A DNA stretch of 17,356 bases from the NCBI GenBank assembly GCA_964389375.1, contig CAYMDP010000059.1, positions 1 to 17,356 of the forward strand, given 5' to 3'. Made by a program: the position numbers and the translations under genes. How positions within the stretch are numbered: position 1 is the first letter of the stretch; each line of letters opens with the position of its first letter. Source of the DNA: CAYMDP01 sp964389375 (lineage in GTDB: Bacteria; Bdellovibrionota; Bdellovibrionia; Bdellovibrionales; UBA1609). The notes under the pieces are model-generated. The model was not told the DNA's origin. It saw only the letters and a program-made list of their open reading frames with translations, and made no database searches. Shown in pieces: positions 1 to 7,469 of this stretch.

Positions 1-244
1 CCAGAATTGAGAAAGCTTGTTCTTTGTGAATTAATGGATAAAGACTTTGAATGCATTCCATATTTTTTTCGCCATCGATGAGGCAAATATGGGGTTCCCA
101 CTCTTTAATCAAAAAAGATGCACTCTCAGCTTGCTGAGAATACTGGATATTAAAATCCCGAGTCAAAGCACCAAGCAGGCCCTTTAAAAAGTCACCGCGA
201 GATGAGACGACAAGGATGCGAAGATCGGATTGTGCTGAAAGCAT
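1..244 (-). CDS. Receiver-like (response-regulator-fold) protein, N-terminal part only
   Basis: Reading on the minus strand from an ATG at 244, 81 codons are open to the window edge, so the C-terminus is missing. A stop codon (the trmB stop, 251-253) lies in frame just upstream, so this ATG is the only possible start. The visible part resembles the first half of a CheY-like receiver domain: a beta-1 strand RILVV (residues 9-13), an amphipathic helix, and a second hydrophobic strand ICLID ending at Asp57, which sits where the phosphoacceptor aspartate is expected. The acidic pair that normally follows beta-1 and binds Mg2+ is replaced by Ser-Ser (14-15), so it may be a pseudo-receiver. It starts 6 nt after trmB and is probably co-transcribed with it. 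The output domain cannot be seen; the family call is by pattern only. Confidence 0.6.
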   Translation of the reverse strand, partial: MLSAQSDLRILVVSSRGDFLKGLLGALTRDFNIQYSQQAESASFLIKEWEPHICLIDGEKNMECIQSLYPLIHKEQAFSIL

Positions 245-250
245 AGGGAT

Positions 251-913
251 TTATCGACACTCTGGACCTTTGTCTTGAGTAGAATCCTTGCGAAATACCA
301 AACTGAAACAGGGCTGATTTCTAAGAAGATATTTTCGTTCAAAGTGTGTACGACTTTGCAAGGGATCGCGAAGAATCTCATTTTGAGACAGCTGAAGTGA
401 GGTGTGAATCCTTGGAACTCGCTCGATCAGTTCGTCCCTATAAAAGACCTCATTTGTCGCAAAGATGATTTCTCCCTGATCTTTAAGGCGCAGGACAAGG
501 TCACTTAAGAAGGGGCAGTGGGCCCAGCGTAGATTTCGCTGCTTTGGCTTCGGGTAGGGGTTTGGATAAAGAATAAAGATCTTATCAAAGATGGCGCCTT
601 TTGGGGCCATCCAAGGAAGCCAGACGGCGGCCTCAGCGTGAATAGGAAATAGATTTGTGAGCTGAGGGTGGCCTTCGTGGCGGCCCTTCAGTTTTAAGAA
701 CTTGGCCCTTGTGCGTTCAATAGCGAGTAAGGCTCGATCGGGGTGGGCCTTTGCCCTTTGTATTGCGTGAAGTCCCGCTCCAGAGCCAATCTCGAGGTCC
801 AAGGAGCCGGTCCATTGAGGCCAAGGAGGGCCTTCTCCGAGAGCTTTTTTCGGAATTTTATCAGCGGAAAATGCTCGCTCTTTTGATAGACTGTGGAAAT
901 TGTGTTGCGTCAT
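251..913 (-). CDS. trmB: TrmB-type tRNA (guanine-N7-)-methyltransferase
   Basis: Predicted SAM-dependent methyltransferase that makes m7G, normally at position 46 in the tRNA variable loop; cytoplasmic. The 220-residue length fits the family. Visible motifs are the SAM-binding loop LEIGSGAG (40-47), an acidic residue after the second strand in AIER (E66), the family signature region YPNPYPKPKQR (116-126), and the C-terminal SRTHFERKY (187-195), which matches the usual T-K-F-E-R block. One oddity: the signature is normally PDPWPK, and here the aspartate is asparagine and the tryptophan is tyrosine. The start has no convincing Shine-Dalgarno sequence, and a TATAAA hexamer lies only 10 nt upstream (see promoter entry). 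The receiver-like gene follows 6 nt downstream. The family call is firm; exact substrate position is inferred. Confidence 0.88.
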   Translation of the reverse strand: MTQHNFHSLSKERAFSADKIPKKALGEGPPWPQWTGSLDLEIGSGAGLHAIQRAKAHPDRALLAIERTRAKFLKLKGRHEGHPQLTNLFPIHAEAAVWLPWMAPKGAIFDKIFILYPNPYPKPKQRNLRWAHCPFLSDLVLRLKDQGEIIFATNEVFYRDELIERVPRIHTSLQLSQNEILRDPLQSRTHFERKYLLRNQPCFSLVFRKDSTQDKGPECR

Positions 914-923
914 AGTCCGGGTC

Positions 924-952
924 TTTATATGAGGAATTGGAGCATTAGAAAA
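924..952 (-). promoter_or_regulatory. Candidate trmB promoter (possibly leaderless)
   Basis: On the minus strand a TATAAA hexamer (924-929) is preceded, 17 nt upstream, by a weak TTTTCT (947-952). Only 10 nt separate the -10 from the trmB ATG, so a typical start site would leave a leader of about 2-4 nt. The absence of an SD fits that. The -35 match is poor, so this is tentative. Confidence 0.3.
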
Positions 953-978
953 TCAAAAACTCTCTCTAAAGGAATTCA

Positions 979-2025
979 GTGAAGGGAAGACTAAAAGACC
1001 CCAATTTCTGGGAAGCTTGGGACGATGAAGAGCTCTTAAGTTTGAGGATTTCAGATCTCAATCTGAAAATCCAGGGGTCCCCTATAGATATGCAAATCCA
1101 GCGAGTTTTTCGAGAGCTTGAAGCAAAGGGGCTTCGATTTAAACCCCATTTCTGGATTTCTGATGAGTGGTTTAGCCCGGATGGTGTCCCCGGTGTAGCC
1201 CTTCCTTTTTACTTACTTCATCCCAGACTGATCAGCTTAGAAAAGAAATTTATGGGATACGTCGAAGGCCTTGAGACCCAAGAGGCCTTGATGATCATCC
1301 GTCATGAGATTGGTCACGCCTTCGATAATGCCTTCAAGTTGAGGCAGTCTCCCGAAAGACAGCGTTTGTTCGGACCCTCTCGGAAGCGCTATCCGACCTC
1401 CTACCTTCACTCTCGGTTTTCGAAGGCCTTTGTGCAGCACCTTTCTTCGGGTTATGCCCAGGCTCACCCCGATGAGGATTTTGCAGAAACTTTTGCCGTC
1501 TGGCTTAGTCCGAGCTCGCGCTGGCGTTCGCGATATCAGGGTTGGCCTGCGATGGAAAAATTGCTGTTTATGGACGACTTGATGAAGTCGATCCGGGGAC
1601 GCAGAGCCTTGAATTCCTTTCGTGGGACCTTGGCGCCAATGAACCGTCTTCAAATGACTTTAGGGGATTATTACCGAGACAAATTAAAACGATTCGGATT
1701 GTCGCGGGACCGAACTTTAGATACAGAACTTTTTGCTATCTTTGGGCCTGCGGAAGGGCCAAAAAGCCTTGGCCGCATGGACTCACGGCGCGCGGATCGC
1801 TTTTTGATGGCTCTGCGATCAGAGTTGAAATCGAAAGTTGCGCAAAATCTTGGGGAGCCGGCTTACCGAGTGGACAAAGTGATTCGCTCGATTGTCGAGA
1901 GAGCTGAAAGTCTAGACCTAAATCTGAAATATAGTGAAGGACTGACCAAAAAAATGCTTTTGGATCTGGTCGCCTTACAGTCCCTGAGATTTTTAGAGAC
2001 AGGAAAGCATCGAGTGGTATTATAA
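979..2025 (+). CDS. Putative zinc-binding metallopeptidase (HExxH, gluzincin-like)
   Basis: A 348-residue protein starting at GTG, chosen because AAAGGA (968-973) lies 5 nt upstream. The catalytic core is HEIGH (109-113), followed about 50 residues later by AHPDEDFAETFAVWL (162-176). The E-x-x-x-E spacing there (E166, E170) supplies a likely third zinc ligand. This helix pair resembles the bacterial 'putative zinc-binding metallopeptidase' families (HPxEDxAETFAxxL). There is no signal peptide or membrane segment, so it is probably cytoplasmic. The C-terminal 170 residues are charged and helical, with no domain I recognise. The gene is followed after 5 nt by an ATP-grasp ligase, so the two are almost certainly one operon and may act on the same peptide-like compound. 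The fold and metal binding are well supported; the substrate is unknown. Confidence 0.78.
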   Translation: MKGRLKDPNFWEAWDDEELLSLRISDLNLKIQGSPIDMQIQRVFRELEAKGLRFKPHFWISDEWFSPDGVPGVALPFYLLHPRLISLEKKFMGYVEGLETQEALMIIRHEIGHAFDNAFKLRQSPERQRLFGPSRKRYPTSYLHSRFSKAFVQHLSSGYAQAHPDEDFAETFAVWLSPSSRWRSRYQGWPAMEKLLFMDDLMKSIRGRRALNSFRGTLAPMNRLQMTLGDYYRDKLKRFGLSRDRTLDTELFAIFGPAEGPKSLGRMDSRRADRFLMALRSELKSKVAQNLGEPAYRVDKVIRSIVERAESLDLNLKYSEGLTKKMLLDLVALQSLRFLETGKHRVVL

Positions 2026-2030
2026 CATTC

Positions 2031-3038
2031 ATGCGAATTCTTGTTTTGATGCATGAAGATCTTATTCCTCCTGAAAAAATTGAATCTCGCGATCAATGGT
2101 ATTCTGCAGATTGGAAAACTGAGTTTGATGTCGTCAGTACCCTTAAAAAATCTGGCCATGAGGTTTTGCCTCTAGGTCTTGGGGATGATTTAAGTGTGTT
2201 AAGAAGAACTCTTCACGAGTTTAAGCCTAAGATTGTATTTAATCTTCTGGAAGAGTTCGCCGGCCAAGCGATCTTCGATCAAAATATTGTCAGCTATCTC
2301 GAGTTATTAGGCATTAAATACACAGGCTGTAACCCGAGGGGCCTCATGCTTGCCCGAGACAAGGGCTTGTCTAAAAAGATTTTAAAATATCATCGCATTC
2401 CAACTCCCGATTTTTTTGTCTTTCGGCGCACGGGGAGAATGTCTTTACCGCGGAAGGCAAGATACCCCTTATTTGTTAAGTCTTTAAATGAAGAGGCCTC
2501 CCTAGGTATCACTCAAGACAGCATTGTTTATGATGAAGAAAGTCTGCGAAATCGAATTCAATATTACCACGAATCTTTGGGGGCAGATGTTATTGCCGAA
2601 GAGTATGTTGAGGGCCGAGAATTTTATGTGGGCATGCTTGGCAATGAGAGAATGAAGGTTCTCCCTACGTGGGAACTTTTTTTTGATCGAGTTTCGGACA
2701 GAACACCAAAAGTAGCGACCAGAAAAGTGAAATGGGATGTGAAGTATCGCGAAAAATATGGGATTCGGTCCGGGCCTGCGGAGGGTCTAGGGCAAGCGGA
2801 TAGCAAAAAAATAGAAGCGATTTGCCGAAGAACTTTTAAGGCCCTCAGCTTAAATGGTTTAGCTCGACTTGATTTAAGAATGAATGAAAATGGCGAGGTC
2901 TTTGTGATCGAAGCCAACCCGAATCCTGATATTGGAATTGGAGAGGATTTTGCGGCTTCTGCTGAAAAGGCTGGTTTAAAGTATCCTCAACTTTTAGACC
3001 GAATCTGTCGCCTTGGGCTTGCTTGGTCTCCCTTCTAG
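2031..3038 (+). CDS. ATP-grasp ligase, D-Ala-D-Ala ligase-like
   Basis: A 335-residue ATP-grasp enzyme predicted to join a carboxylate (amino acid or peptide) to an amine through an acyl phosphate; cytoplasmic. The N-terminal domain opens with MRILVLMHEDL and contains WKTEFDV (28-34). The ATP-grasp core shows a nucleotide-binding lysine in PLFVKS (K150), the adenine-contacting acidic run AEEYVEG (189-195), and the metal-binding end ARLDLR...VIEANPNP, in which D281, E294 and N296 match the Mg2+ ligands of Ddl. It is too divergent from genuine Ddl to call it the cell-wall enzyme. There is no clear SD before the ATG, and the previous gene ends 5 nt upstream, which suggests translational coupling to the metallopeptidase. 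Its last 15 codons overlap, tail to tail, the end of the glycosyltransferase gene on the other strand. Confidence 0.82.
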   Translation: MRILVLMHEDLIPPEKIESRDQWYSADWKTEFDVVSTLKKSGHEVLPLGLGDDLSVLRRTLHEFKPKIVFNLLEEFAGQAIFDQNIVSYLELLGIKYTGCNPRGLMLARDKGLSKKILKYHRIPTPDFFVFRRTGRMSLPRKARYPLFVKSLNEEASLGITQDSIVYDEESLRNRIQYYHESLGADVIAEEYVEGREFYVGMLGNERMKVLPTWELFFDRVSDRTPKVATRKVKWDVKYREKYGIRSGPAEGLGQADSKKIEAICRRTFKALSLNGLARLDLRMNENGEVFVIEANPNPDIGIGEDFAASAEKAGLKYPQLLDRICRLGLAWSPF

Positions 3039-3881
3039 GACACGCCCTAGACAAAGATAAAAAACGGCAATCAGATTTGTCAGCAAAATGTATCCTAGGG
3101 CAAAAGGGAGAAGGAGCAATTGTTTAGGCTCTGTCTGAAATAAAATTTTTTGAGCCAATTGGATCGAACTTAGTTTTGACCGGGGTTCGCTGAAGTCCTT
3201 TAGTGCCTTGAGCTGATTTTTAGCTCGCGCATGTTGATGGGCCCTGTTAAATAGGTCGATAGGTCGATGTTGTGCTTTATGAAAAACGCCCCAATCGGGA
3301 GCAAACATCGCGCTTAAATTTTTTTCTTTGAGTGTGCGGACCAGAGCAATCTCTTCTCCAGAAAATGGAAACTCTTTACTGAACAGGGGGCTGGGTAGCT
3401 CGGCGACTCGTTTTAAAGACAGAGCTCCTCCAAGAAGATGGGGGATTTCCGGATAAGCAGACAACTGCCAAAGTCGACACACCTGATTGTAGATGCGCCC
3501 GGATAAGGTCGTCTTCCTGTGATTGAGGTAAGAGCCACCAATGGCGCAAAGCTCGGGGAACATCTGATGAAGTTTACGAATTTTTAAAAGACCTCCGGAT
3601 TCTAATTCACAATCTTCGTCCAAAAAAATAACTAGATTTCCCTGGGCCGAATTAAATCCCGAATTTCTTTGAATTTGTGCAGAGGGGTAGGACGAATCCA
3701 TCCTTTCGCAGTGGAGGACTTCATATTCCTCGAGACCTAGACCTTGGTTGTGGATGGCATTTAAATTCTCAGTAAACAGATCCTCACGCTGAGAGCGAGT
3801 CACAACAACCGAGATGAAGGGAAATTGCTGACGGCTATGCTTCAAGTCATTGCTCCTGCGGATTATTCGGCTGTTGACCAT
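2994..3881 (-). CDS. Family 2 glycosyltransferase with C-terminal membrane segment
   Basis: Predicted GT-A fold sugar transferase of 295 residues. Seen: the opening strand FISVVVTRSQ (22-31); QRNSGFNSAQGNLVIFLDED (71-90), carrying the metal/sugar-nucleotide DxD at 88-90; GGALSLKR (151-158); and SGEEIALVRTL (174-184), the acceptor-side acidic motif. Residues ~254-278 form one hydrophobic stretch, so the enzyme is probably anchored on the inner face of the cytoplasmic membrane. Start choice is uncertain: the ATG at 3881 has only a distant AGAAGG, whereas a TTG at 3845 (codon 13) has an ideal AGGAG 7 nt before it. The gene ends inside the ATP-grasp gene (45-bp convergent overlap) and starts 28 bp from a divergent prepilin gene, so glycosylation of the neighbouring surface proteins is possible. 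The sugar and acceptor are unknown. Confidence 0.82.
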   Translation of the reverse strand: MVNSRIIRRSNDLKHSRQQFPFISVVVTRSQREDLFTENLNAIHNQGLGLEEYEVLHCERMDSSYPSAQIQRNSGFNSAQGNLVIFLDEDCELESGGLLKIRKLHQMFPELCAIGGSYLNHRKTTLSGRIYNQVCRLWQLSAYPEIPHLLGGALSLKRVAELPSPLFSKEFPFSGEEIALVRTLKEKNLSAMFAPDWGVFHKAQHRPIDLFNRAHQHARAKNQLKALKDFSEPRSKLSSIQLAQKILFQTEPKQLLLLPFALGYILLTNLIAVFYLCLGRVLEGRPSKPKATDSV

Positions 3882-3909
3882 ACAGATTAATGCCTTCTAG
3901 CATGAGACT

Positions 3910-4752
3910 ATGAAGAAGATGAAGGGTTTTTCCTTAGTTGAATTAATGACGGCCTTAGCCGTGAGTTCAATCGGCATGGTGATCGTCGGTGGTCTTTTGG
4001 TGATGGTGTTTCAGCAGTTTCATGCGACTCGGTACAAGCTTGAAACCGAAACGGCTGCGGCCAGACTTGAAATGTTGTTCCGGATTTATTTCGAGCAAGC
4101 CATTGATGTTGGCGCCGGAGATGCGGCCTTTGGTGACAACGGAATTCCGGGACGGGTTGCGGATAACTTTATTTTTGACCAAATCGGAGACATCGTCGGG
4201 GACTGGAGAGTTCTTGGAATGTTTAGAAGAGAAGCCGGTGGTCGTGAGGCGATCACTGCAAACACACTTAGCGATATTCGCGCGACTGCGATTTGGTTTC
4301 GTAAACCCTCGCCCACGACTTCAGGAGTTATATTTTTCGGAACAGATCCTGGGCCGGCCTTAACTCCGTCTTATGATCAACAATGGGTGGACCGAGTCAC
4401 TTACCTTGAATTTTCAAATAAGTTAGTTCTGAATTCGGGAACGGCAGTCGGTGCAACGGTTCGAAGTCTCGATGTGCGTTTTCGCTTGCGGTATCACGGA
4501 AAGCCTCACGCGAACAATCGCTGGTGTCCAGTGTTGGATATTACGAATGGTGTTGCCGGCTGTGTTCCTGCTGCGGCCGTCGGCGGCCCTCAGACTTATA
4601 CCGATATCGAGAGAAACTTTAAAATTGTTTTTAGAAATAATTTGGTGAAAGACCCGGGGGCTTACGGAAATATGGCTGACCTCGGTGAAATCCGAGCTTT
4701 AGGGCCGATTTATTTCTTTAGTCCTATTTTACCATCAACAATGGCCTTTTAA
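3910..4752 (+). CDS. Prepilin-type pseudopilin (PilW/GspJ-like)
   Basis: A 280-residue protein with a class III signal peptide: MKKMKG|FSLVE, predicted to be cut after Gly6 by a prepilin peptidase, with the conserved Glu at +5 (E11). It is followed by a hydrophobic helix to about residue 36 that would pack in the pilus core. The remainder is a soluble domain of about 240 residues, with Cys206 and Cys218 placed to form a disulphide loop. The large size and single helix suggest a minor pilin or pseudopilin of a type IV pilus or type II secretion-like machine rather than a major subunit. A second ATG three codons in is possible; neither has a strong SD. The next pseudopilin gene follows after 18 bp, forming an operon. 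The prepilin class is certain; the PilW/GspJ equivalence is inference. Confidence 0.8.
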   Translation: MKKMKGFSLVELMTALAVSSIGMVIVGGLLVMVFQQFHATRYKLETETAAARLEMLFRIYFEQAIDVGAGDAAFGDNGIPGRVADNFIFDQIGDIVGDWRVLGMFRREAGGREAITANTLSDIRATAIWFRKPSPTTSGVIFFGTDPGPALTPSYDQQWVDRVTYLEFSNKLVLNSGTAVGATVRSLDVRFRLRYHGKPHANNRWCPVLDITNGVAGCVPAAAVGGPQTYTDIERNFKIVFRNNLVKDPGAYGNMADLGEIRALGPIYFFSPILPSTMAF

Positions 4753-4770
4753 GAAGCGAGGAGCCAGACC

Positions 4771-5502
4771 ATGCGAAGTTTAAAAAATCAGCTAGGTATG
4801 AGCATGACTTTGCTGGCTTTGATTTTGGCGGTTTTAATTGGAAGCTTTATGACCGTTGCAGCGAATTACTATTACGTCTTCGTAAATGAGTCCCAGCGGC
4901 TTCAACGGGGAGTCTACGCCTACCAGGCTCTTCATCAATTTGCCGTGGTGGCCATGGAAGCAAAAAGGCAGTGGGATGCTGCGGATGCACTGGGTTTAGG
5001 ATGCCCTGCTGGAACAACAGCGGCGGCGGATGCAAACCATCAGTTTTGTTGGCCCGATAACGCTCGCTGTATTAACAATCCCTTTTATGATCGAACCGCC
5101 GGAGCCTATGACCGAAATCTTTGTGTAGAGGTCGCCGATGTTTTGGAAGTTATGGCTAAGGCGCCAGAGCAGAATCTTAAAGATAGATTTATCGCCGGAA
5201 AACAAGTTCTTCAAGAAGTCGTGACTGAGGCCATTCCATTTTTTATCTCTCGCATGCTTGATTCTAAAGCTGTGGCCCAGGGGGTGGGTTTTGAATCCCA
5301 CATCCCGGTACTGGGCGCGGTTGCGGCATTGAACCATGCAAACACTGTGGACTGCACGGCGGCTGGTCCTCCGGCTCCATGTAAGGTCTGTCCGGGGCCG
5401 CCGACAAATACTTGTCTTAAGCTTCGAATCTGTCCCCATCGTGATGGTTGCGGAGCTCCTCGCGATGGGCTTTGGATTTATCAGACTTTTTTGTTTCTAT
5501 AA
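4771..5502 (+). CDS. Pseudopilin-like membrane protein lacking Glu+5 (PilX/GspK-like)
   Basis: A 243-residue protein with GAGGAG about 7 nt before the ATG. Its N-terminus, NQLG|MSMTL followed by about 20 hydrophobic residues (to ~31), looks like a prepilin leader plus core helix, but position +5 after Gly9 is Leu14, not Glu. Absence of Glu+5 is typical of GspK and of many PilX-type proteins, which sit at the tip of the filament, so a tip role is plausible. There are ten cysteines outside the helix, six of them in a proline-rich C-terminal tail (195-227: C195, C204, C207, C215, C221, C227), pointing to disulphide bonds in the periplasm or outside the cell. It is co-directional with the previous gene after 18 bp. 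It ends 9 bp from the convergent 612-residue prepilin. No enzyme motif was seen. Confidence 0.7.
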   Translation: MRSLKNQLGMSMTLLALILAVLIGSFMTVAANYYYVFVNESQRLQRGVYAYQALHQFAVVAMEAKRQWDAADALGLGCPAGTTAAADANHQFCWPDNARCINNPFYDRTAGAYDRNLCVEVADVLEVMAKAPEQNLKDRFIAGKQVLQEVVTEAIPFFISRMLDSKAVAQGVGFESHIPVLGAVAALNHANTVDCTAAGPPAPCKVCPGPPTNTCLKLRICPHRDGCGAPRDGLWIYQTFLFL

Positions 5503-5511
5503 ATTCTTGTC

Positions 5512-7350
5512 TTAGTTGTATGGGGTACAGGTTCCTGGAGTTCCAGGGGCGTTGTGACAACATTGATTTGTATTTGGAGTTGCACCCCAAGATTGTCTGC
5601 AGGTGTAGTAGCCATTCGGAAATCGAGCGGCCCAATCTTCGCCAGCATAAGGACCCGCTGCGCGAACACAGCTTCCGCCTGGGCTCCAACATCTCGTGAT
5701 GTTCGATCCAGCTGGAATGACATAATAGTAGCTATTTGTTTGCCCGGGAGGAGGAGGTCTGCAATAAGTTCCTCGGTTCGGCACATAATATGAGTTTCCA
5801 GAATATCCACACATAAAGTTTTTATGCACCAGATCGGTTGTCGGAGTGGCTGGGTTGCCATTGTTAAATGTGACAGCCGCAGATCTTCGACCCGCGGTAT
5901 CTACGGAGACAACTTGAAAACGAATCAAGCAACCCACAGGCAAGGCATCGGTCCAGGTGTTGGTAATTGTCACCGGAGGCCCTGGGGCTGTGACCGAGTT
6001 GGTCGGCTGCACTCCGCAAACTCTCATATTTTGGCAGGGCACCCAGCTATCTCGAGCAACAGGGAGCGAAACCGGAGGGTGATCTTCTTCGCCCAGCGGG
6101 ATTGGATTGGTCAGTGCGGCCGCCGCTCCATTGTGCGCACCTTGAGAGAGGGATGCATTCGTCGGCTCACTTGCGCTGCTTAACACGGCTCCAGGAGCCA
6201 TCACGCAGGGCGCTGATCTTTGTCCTTCTGCGGGAGCATAAACACTTGCATCCCGAGAGCGCATTCGTTTTTGAATTGATAAATCTCGGCATAGAAGCTG
6301 ACTTCCATTCTCGGAGACGGCCGCAGACTGAACAACGATAGTTACAGTACCCGGGGGGATTGCGGGTTGTGGCGTGCAAGCAGTCATCCCCACAAATCCA
6401 GCACTTCCAACCAGTGTGGTATTGGCCGAAATTACAGGAGCAGGAGGTGGTGGCGGAGCATTTAGGTCTGGAGGATATTGAAAGCGTTGAGAGACTTCAC
6501 AAGTTTTAGGAATAATATTTCCGTCTCCATCTCTTTCGGAATAAGTGACTCTAGAGCGCAGAAGGATGCCGTAGTTTCTTCGTGCAACACCCTCGGTTGC
6601 AATTGCTGTGTTTACCGGAGCAGCTCCCGCTGCATATTCAGCAGTATATGTGTTGTTTGCTGGGCCTGCAGCCCAAGCACTCATCGTAGGAAGGGCTGGT
6701 GCCGGATCATTGACCACGTCATTTCCGCTTTGCGCGTTAAAGGCAAATGCAGCTTCGGTAAGGTCATTTGAACGTGGGCCAATATATAGGGGGGCAGCTA
6801 CGGCACAATCATCGGCGCCGGTATCTGCGTTAAAAGGAGTTAAGTTAATCTCAACCACGGGAGGATTTGCGGGATCAAGGCGATTCAGGTTGTAGCCTAA
6901 GGTTGCTGCAGAAAGTGGAGCGTAGGCGGCAAAGTTACAGCGAACGCCGGCGTTGTTATTATAAATTGTAGTTAAGTTTCGAATCGAGCCCGAAATAAAT
7001 TGAAAGTTATTTAAAGCTGGACTTGGATTGTTTTCAGCAATGGTAAATCCGACGGGATCTGCGGGAAGCCAGAAAGTTAAGTTGTTTGGGACTGAGCGCG
7101 TCGGGTTAAAGTTGGCGCCTTGGACGTTTAGCATTTCTCGGTAGTAACCATCTTCTTCAATAGCAGACAGAACAGATTTTGCCATGGCTTCGCAAGAGCG
7201 TTTGTTCGTGGGAAGGTCGGTCTTTCCAATCATAGTAAAACGAGTGGCGGTGACGGCAACCACTCCAAGAATGGCAATACCCACAAGAGCCTCAGTTAAA
7301 GAGACCCCGTGGGAATTCTTCGGAATTCTGAAAAACGACGTTCTGTGCAT
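5512..7350 (-). CDS. Large prepilin-type protein with cysteine-rich C-terminus
   Basis: A 612-residue protein with a class III leader ending HG|VSLTE (cut after Gly15, Glu20 at +5) and a core helix to about residue 40. This is far longer than the usual pilin size of 150-250. After an N-terminal pilin-like domain (to ~293) comes a proline hinge (PPPPPAP, 299-305), then a beta-rich stretch (~306-497) ending TWTDALPVGCLIRFQVVSVD, which reads like a fibronectin-type-III or similar sandwich. The final 100 residues hold eight cysteines and aromatic repeats (SYYVP..., SYYYVIP...). The architecture suggests an adhesin-like or tip pilin displaying a disulphide-bonded head. A promoter candidate lies at 7375-7403. 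It converges on the two-gene pseudopilin operon. The prepilin signal is clear; the domain names beyond it are inference. Confidence 0.75.
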   Translation of the reverse strand: MHRTSFFRIPKNSHGVSLTEALVGIAILGVVAVTATRFTMIGKTDLPTNKRSCEAMAKSVLSAIEEDGYYREMLNVQGANFNPTRSVPNNLTFWLPADPVGFTIAENNPSPALNNFQFISGSIRNLTTIYNNNAGVRCNFAAYAPLSAATLGYNLNRLDPANPPVVEINLTPFNADTGADDCAVAAPLYIGPRSNDLTEAAFAFNAQSGNDVVNDPAPALPTMSAWAAGPANNTYTAEYAAGAAPVNTAIATEGVARRNYGILLRSRVTYSERDGDGNIIPKTCEVSQRFQYPPDLNAPPPPPAPVISANTTLVGSAGFVGMTACTPQPAIPPGTVTIVVQSAAVSENGSQLLCRDLSIQKRMRSRDASVYAPAEGQRSAPCVMAPGAVLSSASEPTNASLSQGAHNGAAAALTNPIPLGEEDHPPVSLPVARDSWVPCQNMRVCGVQPTNSVTAPGPPVTITNTWTDALPVGCLIRFQVVSVDTAGRRSAAVTFNNGNPATPTTDLVHKNFMCGYSGNSYYVPNRGTYCRPPPPGQTNSYYYVIPAGSNITRCWSPGGSCVRAAGPYAGEDWAARFPNGYYTCRQSWGATPNTNQCCHNAPGTPGTCTPYN

Positions 7351-7374
7351 CAGTCAACATATCGGCTGTTTCAA

Positions 7375-7403
7375 ATTAGATCTCAAGAATAAACTAGATG
7401 CAA
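7375..7403 (-). promoter_or_regulatory. Candidate promoter of the 612-residue prepilin gene
   Basis: On the minus strand TTGCAT (7398-7403) and TCTAAT (7375-7380) are separated by 17 nt. The -10 matches the sigma-70 consensus in 5 of 6 positions, the -35 in 3. A start site near 7368 would leave a leader of about 18 nt; no obvious SD is present. It lies in the 119-bp gap shared with the divergent membrane glycosyltransferase. Confidence 0.4.
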
Positions 7404-7469
7404 TCATACCTAATATGTCTCAAAATAAAACAGAAGTTTTGGGCTCGACACCAATAGATTGAGGTTAGC

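Noticed and set aside
2031..3038. Calling the ATP-grasp enzyme the cell-wall ligase Ddl
   Set aside because: The fold and metal ligands agree, but the N-terminal domain (LVLMHEDL, WKTEFDV) and the pairing with a peptidase differ from genuine Ddl and its usual mur/fts setting.
5824..6183. Open frames on the plus strand inside the large prepilin gene
   Set aside because: They run antisense to a gene with a clear class III leader, and their products are low-complexity Arg/Ser/Cys-rich with no ribosome site or recognisable motif.
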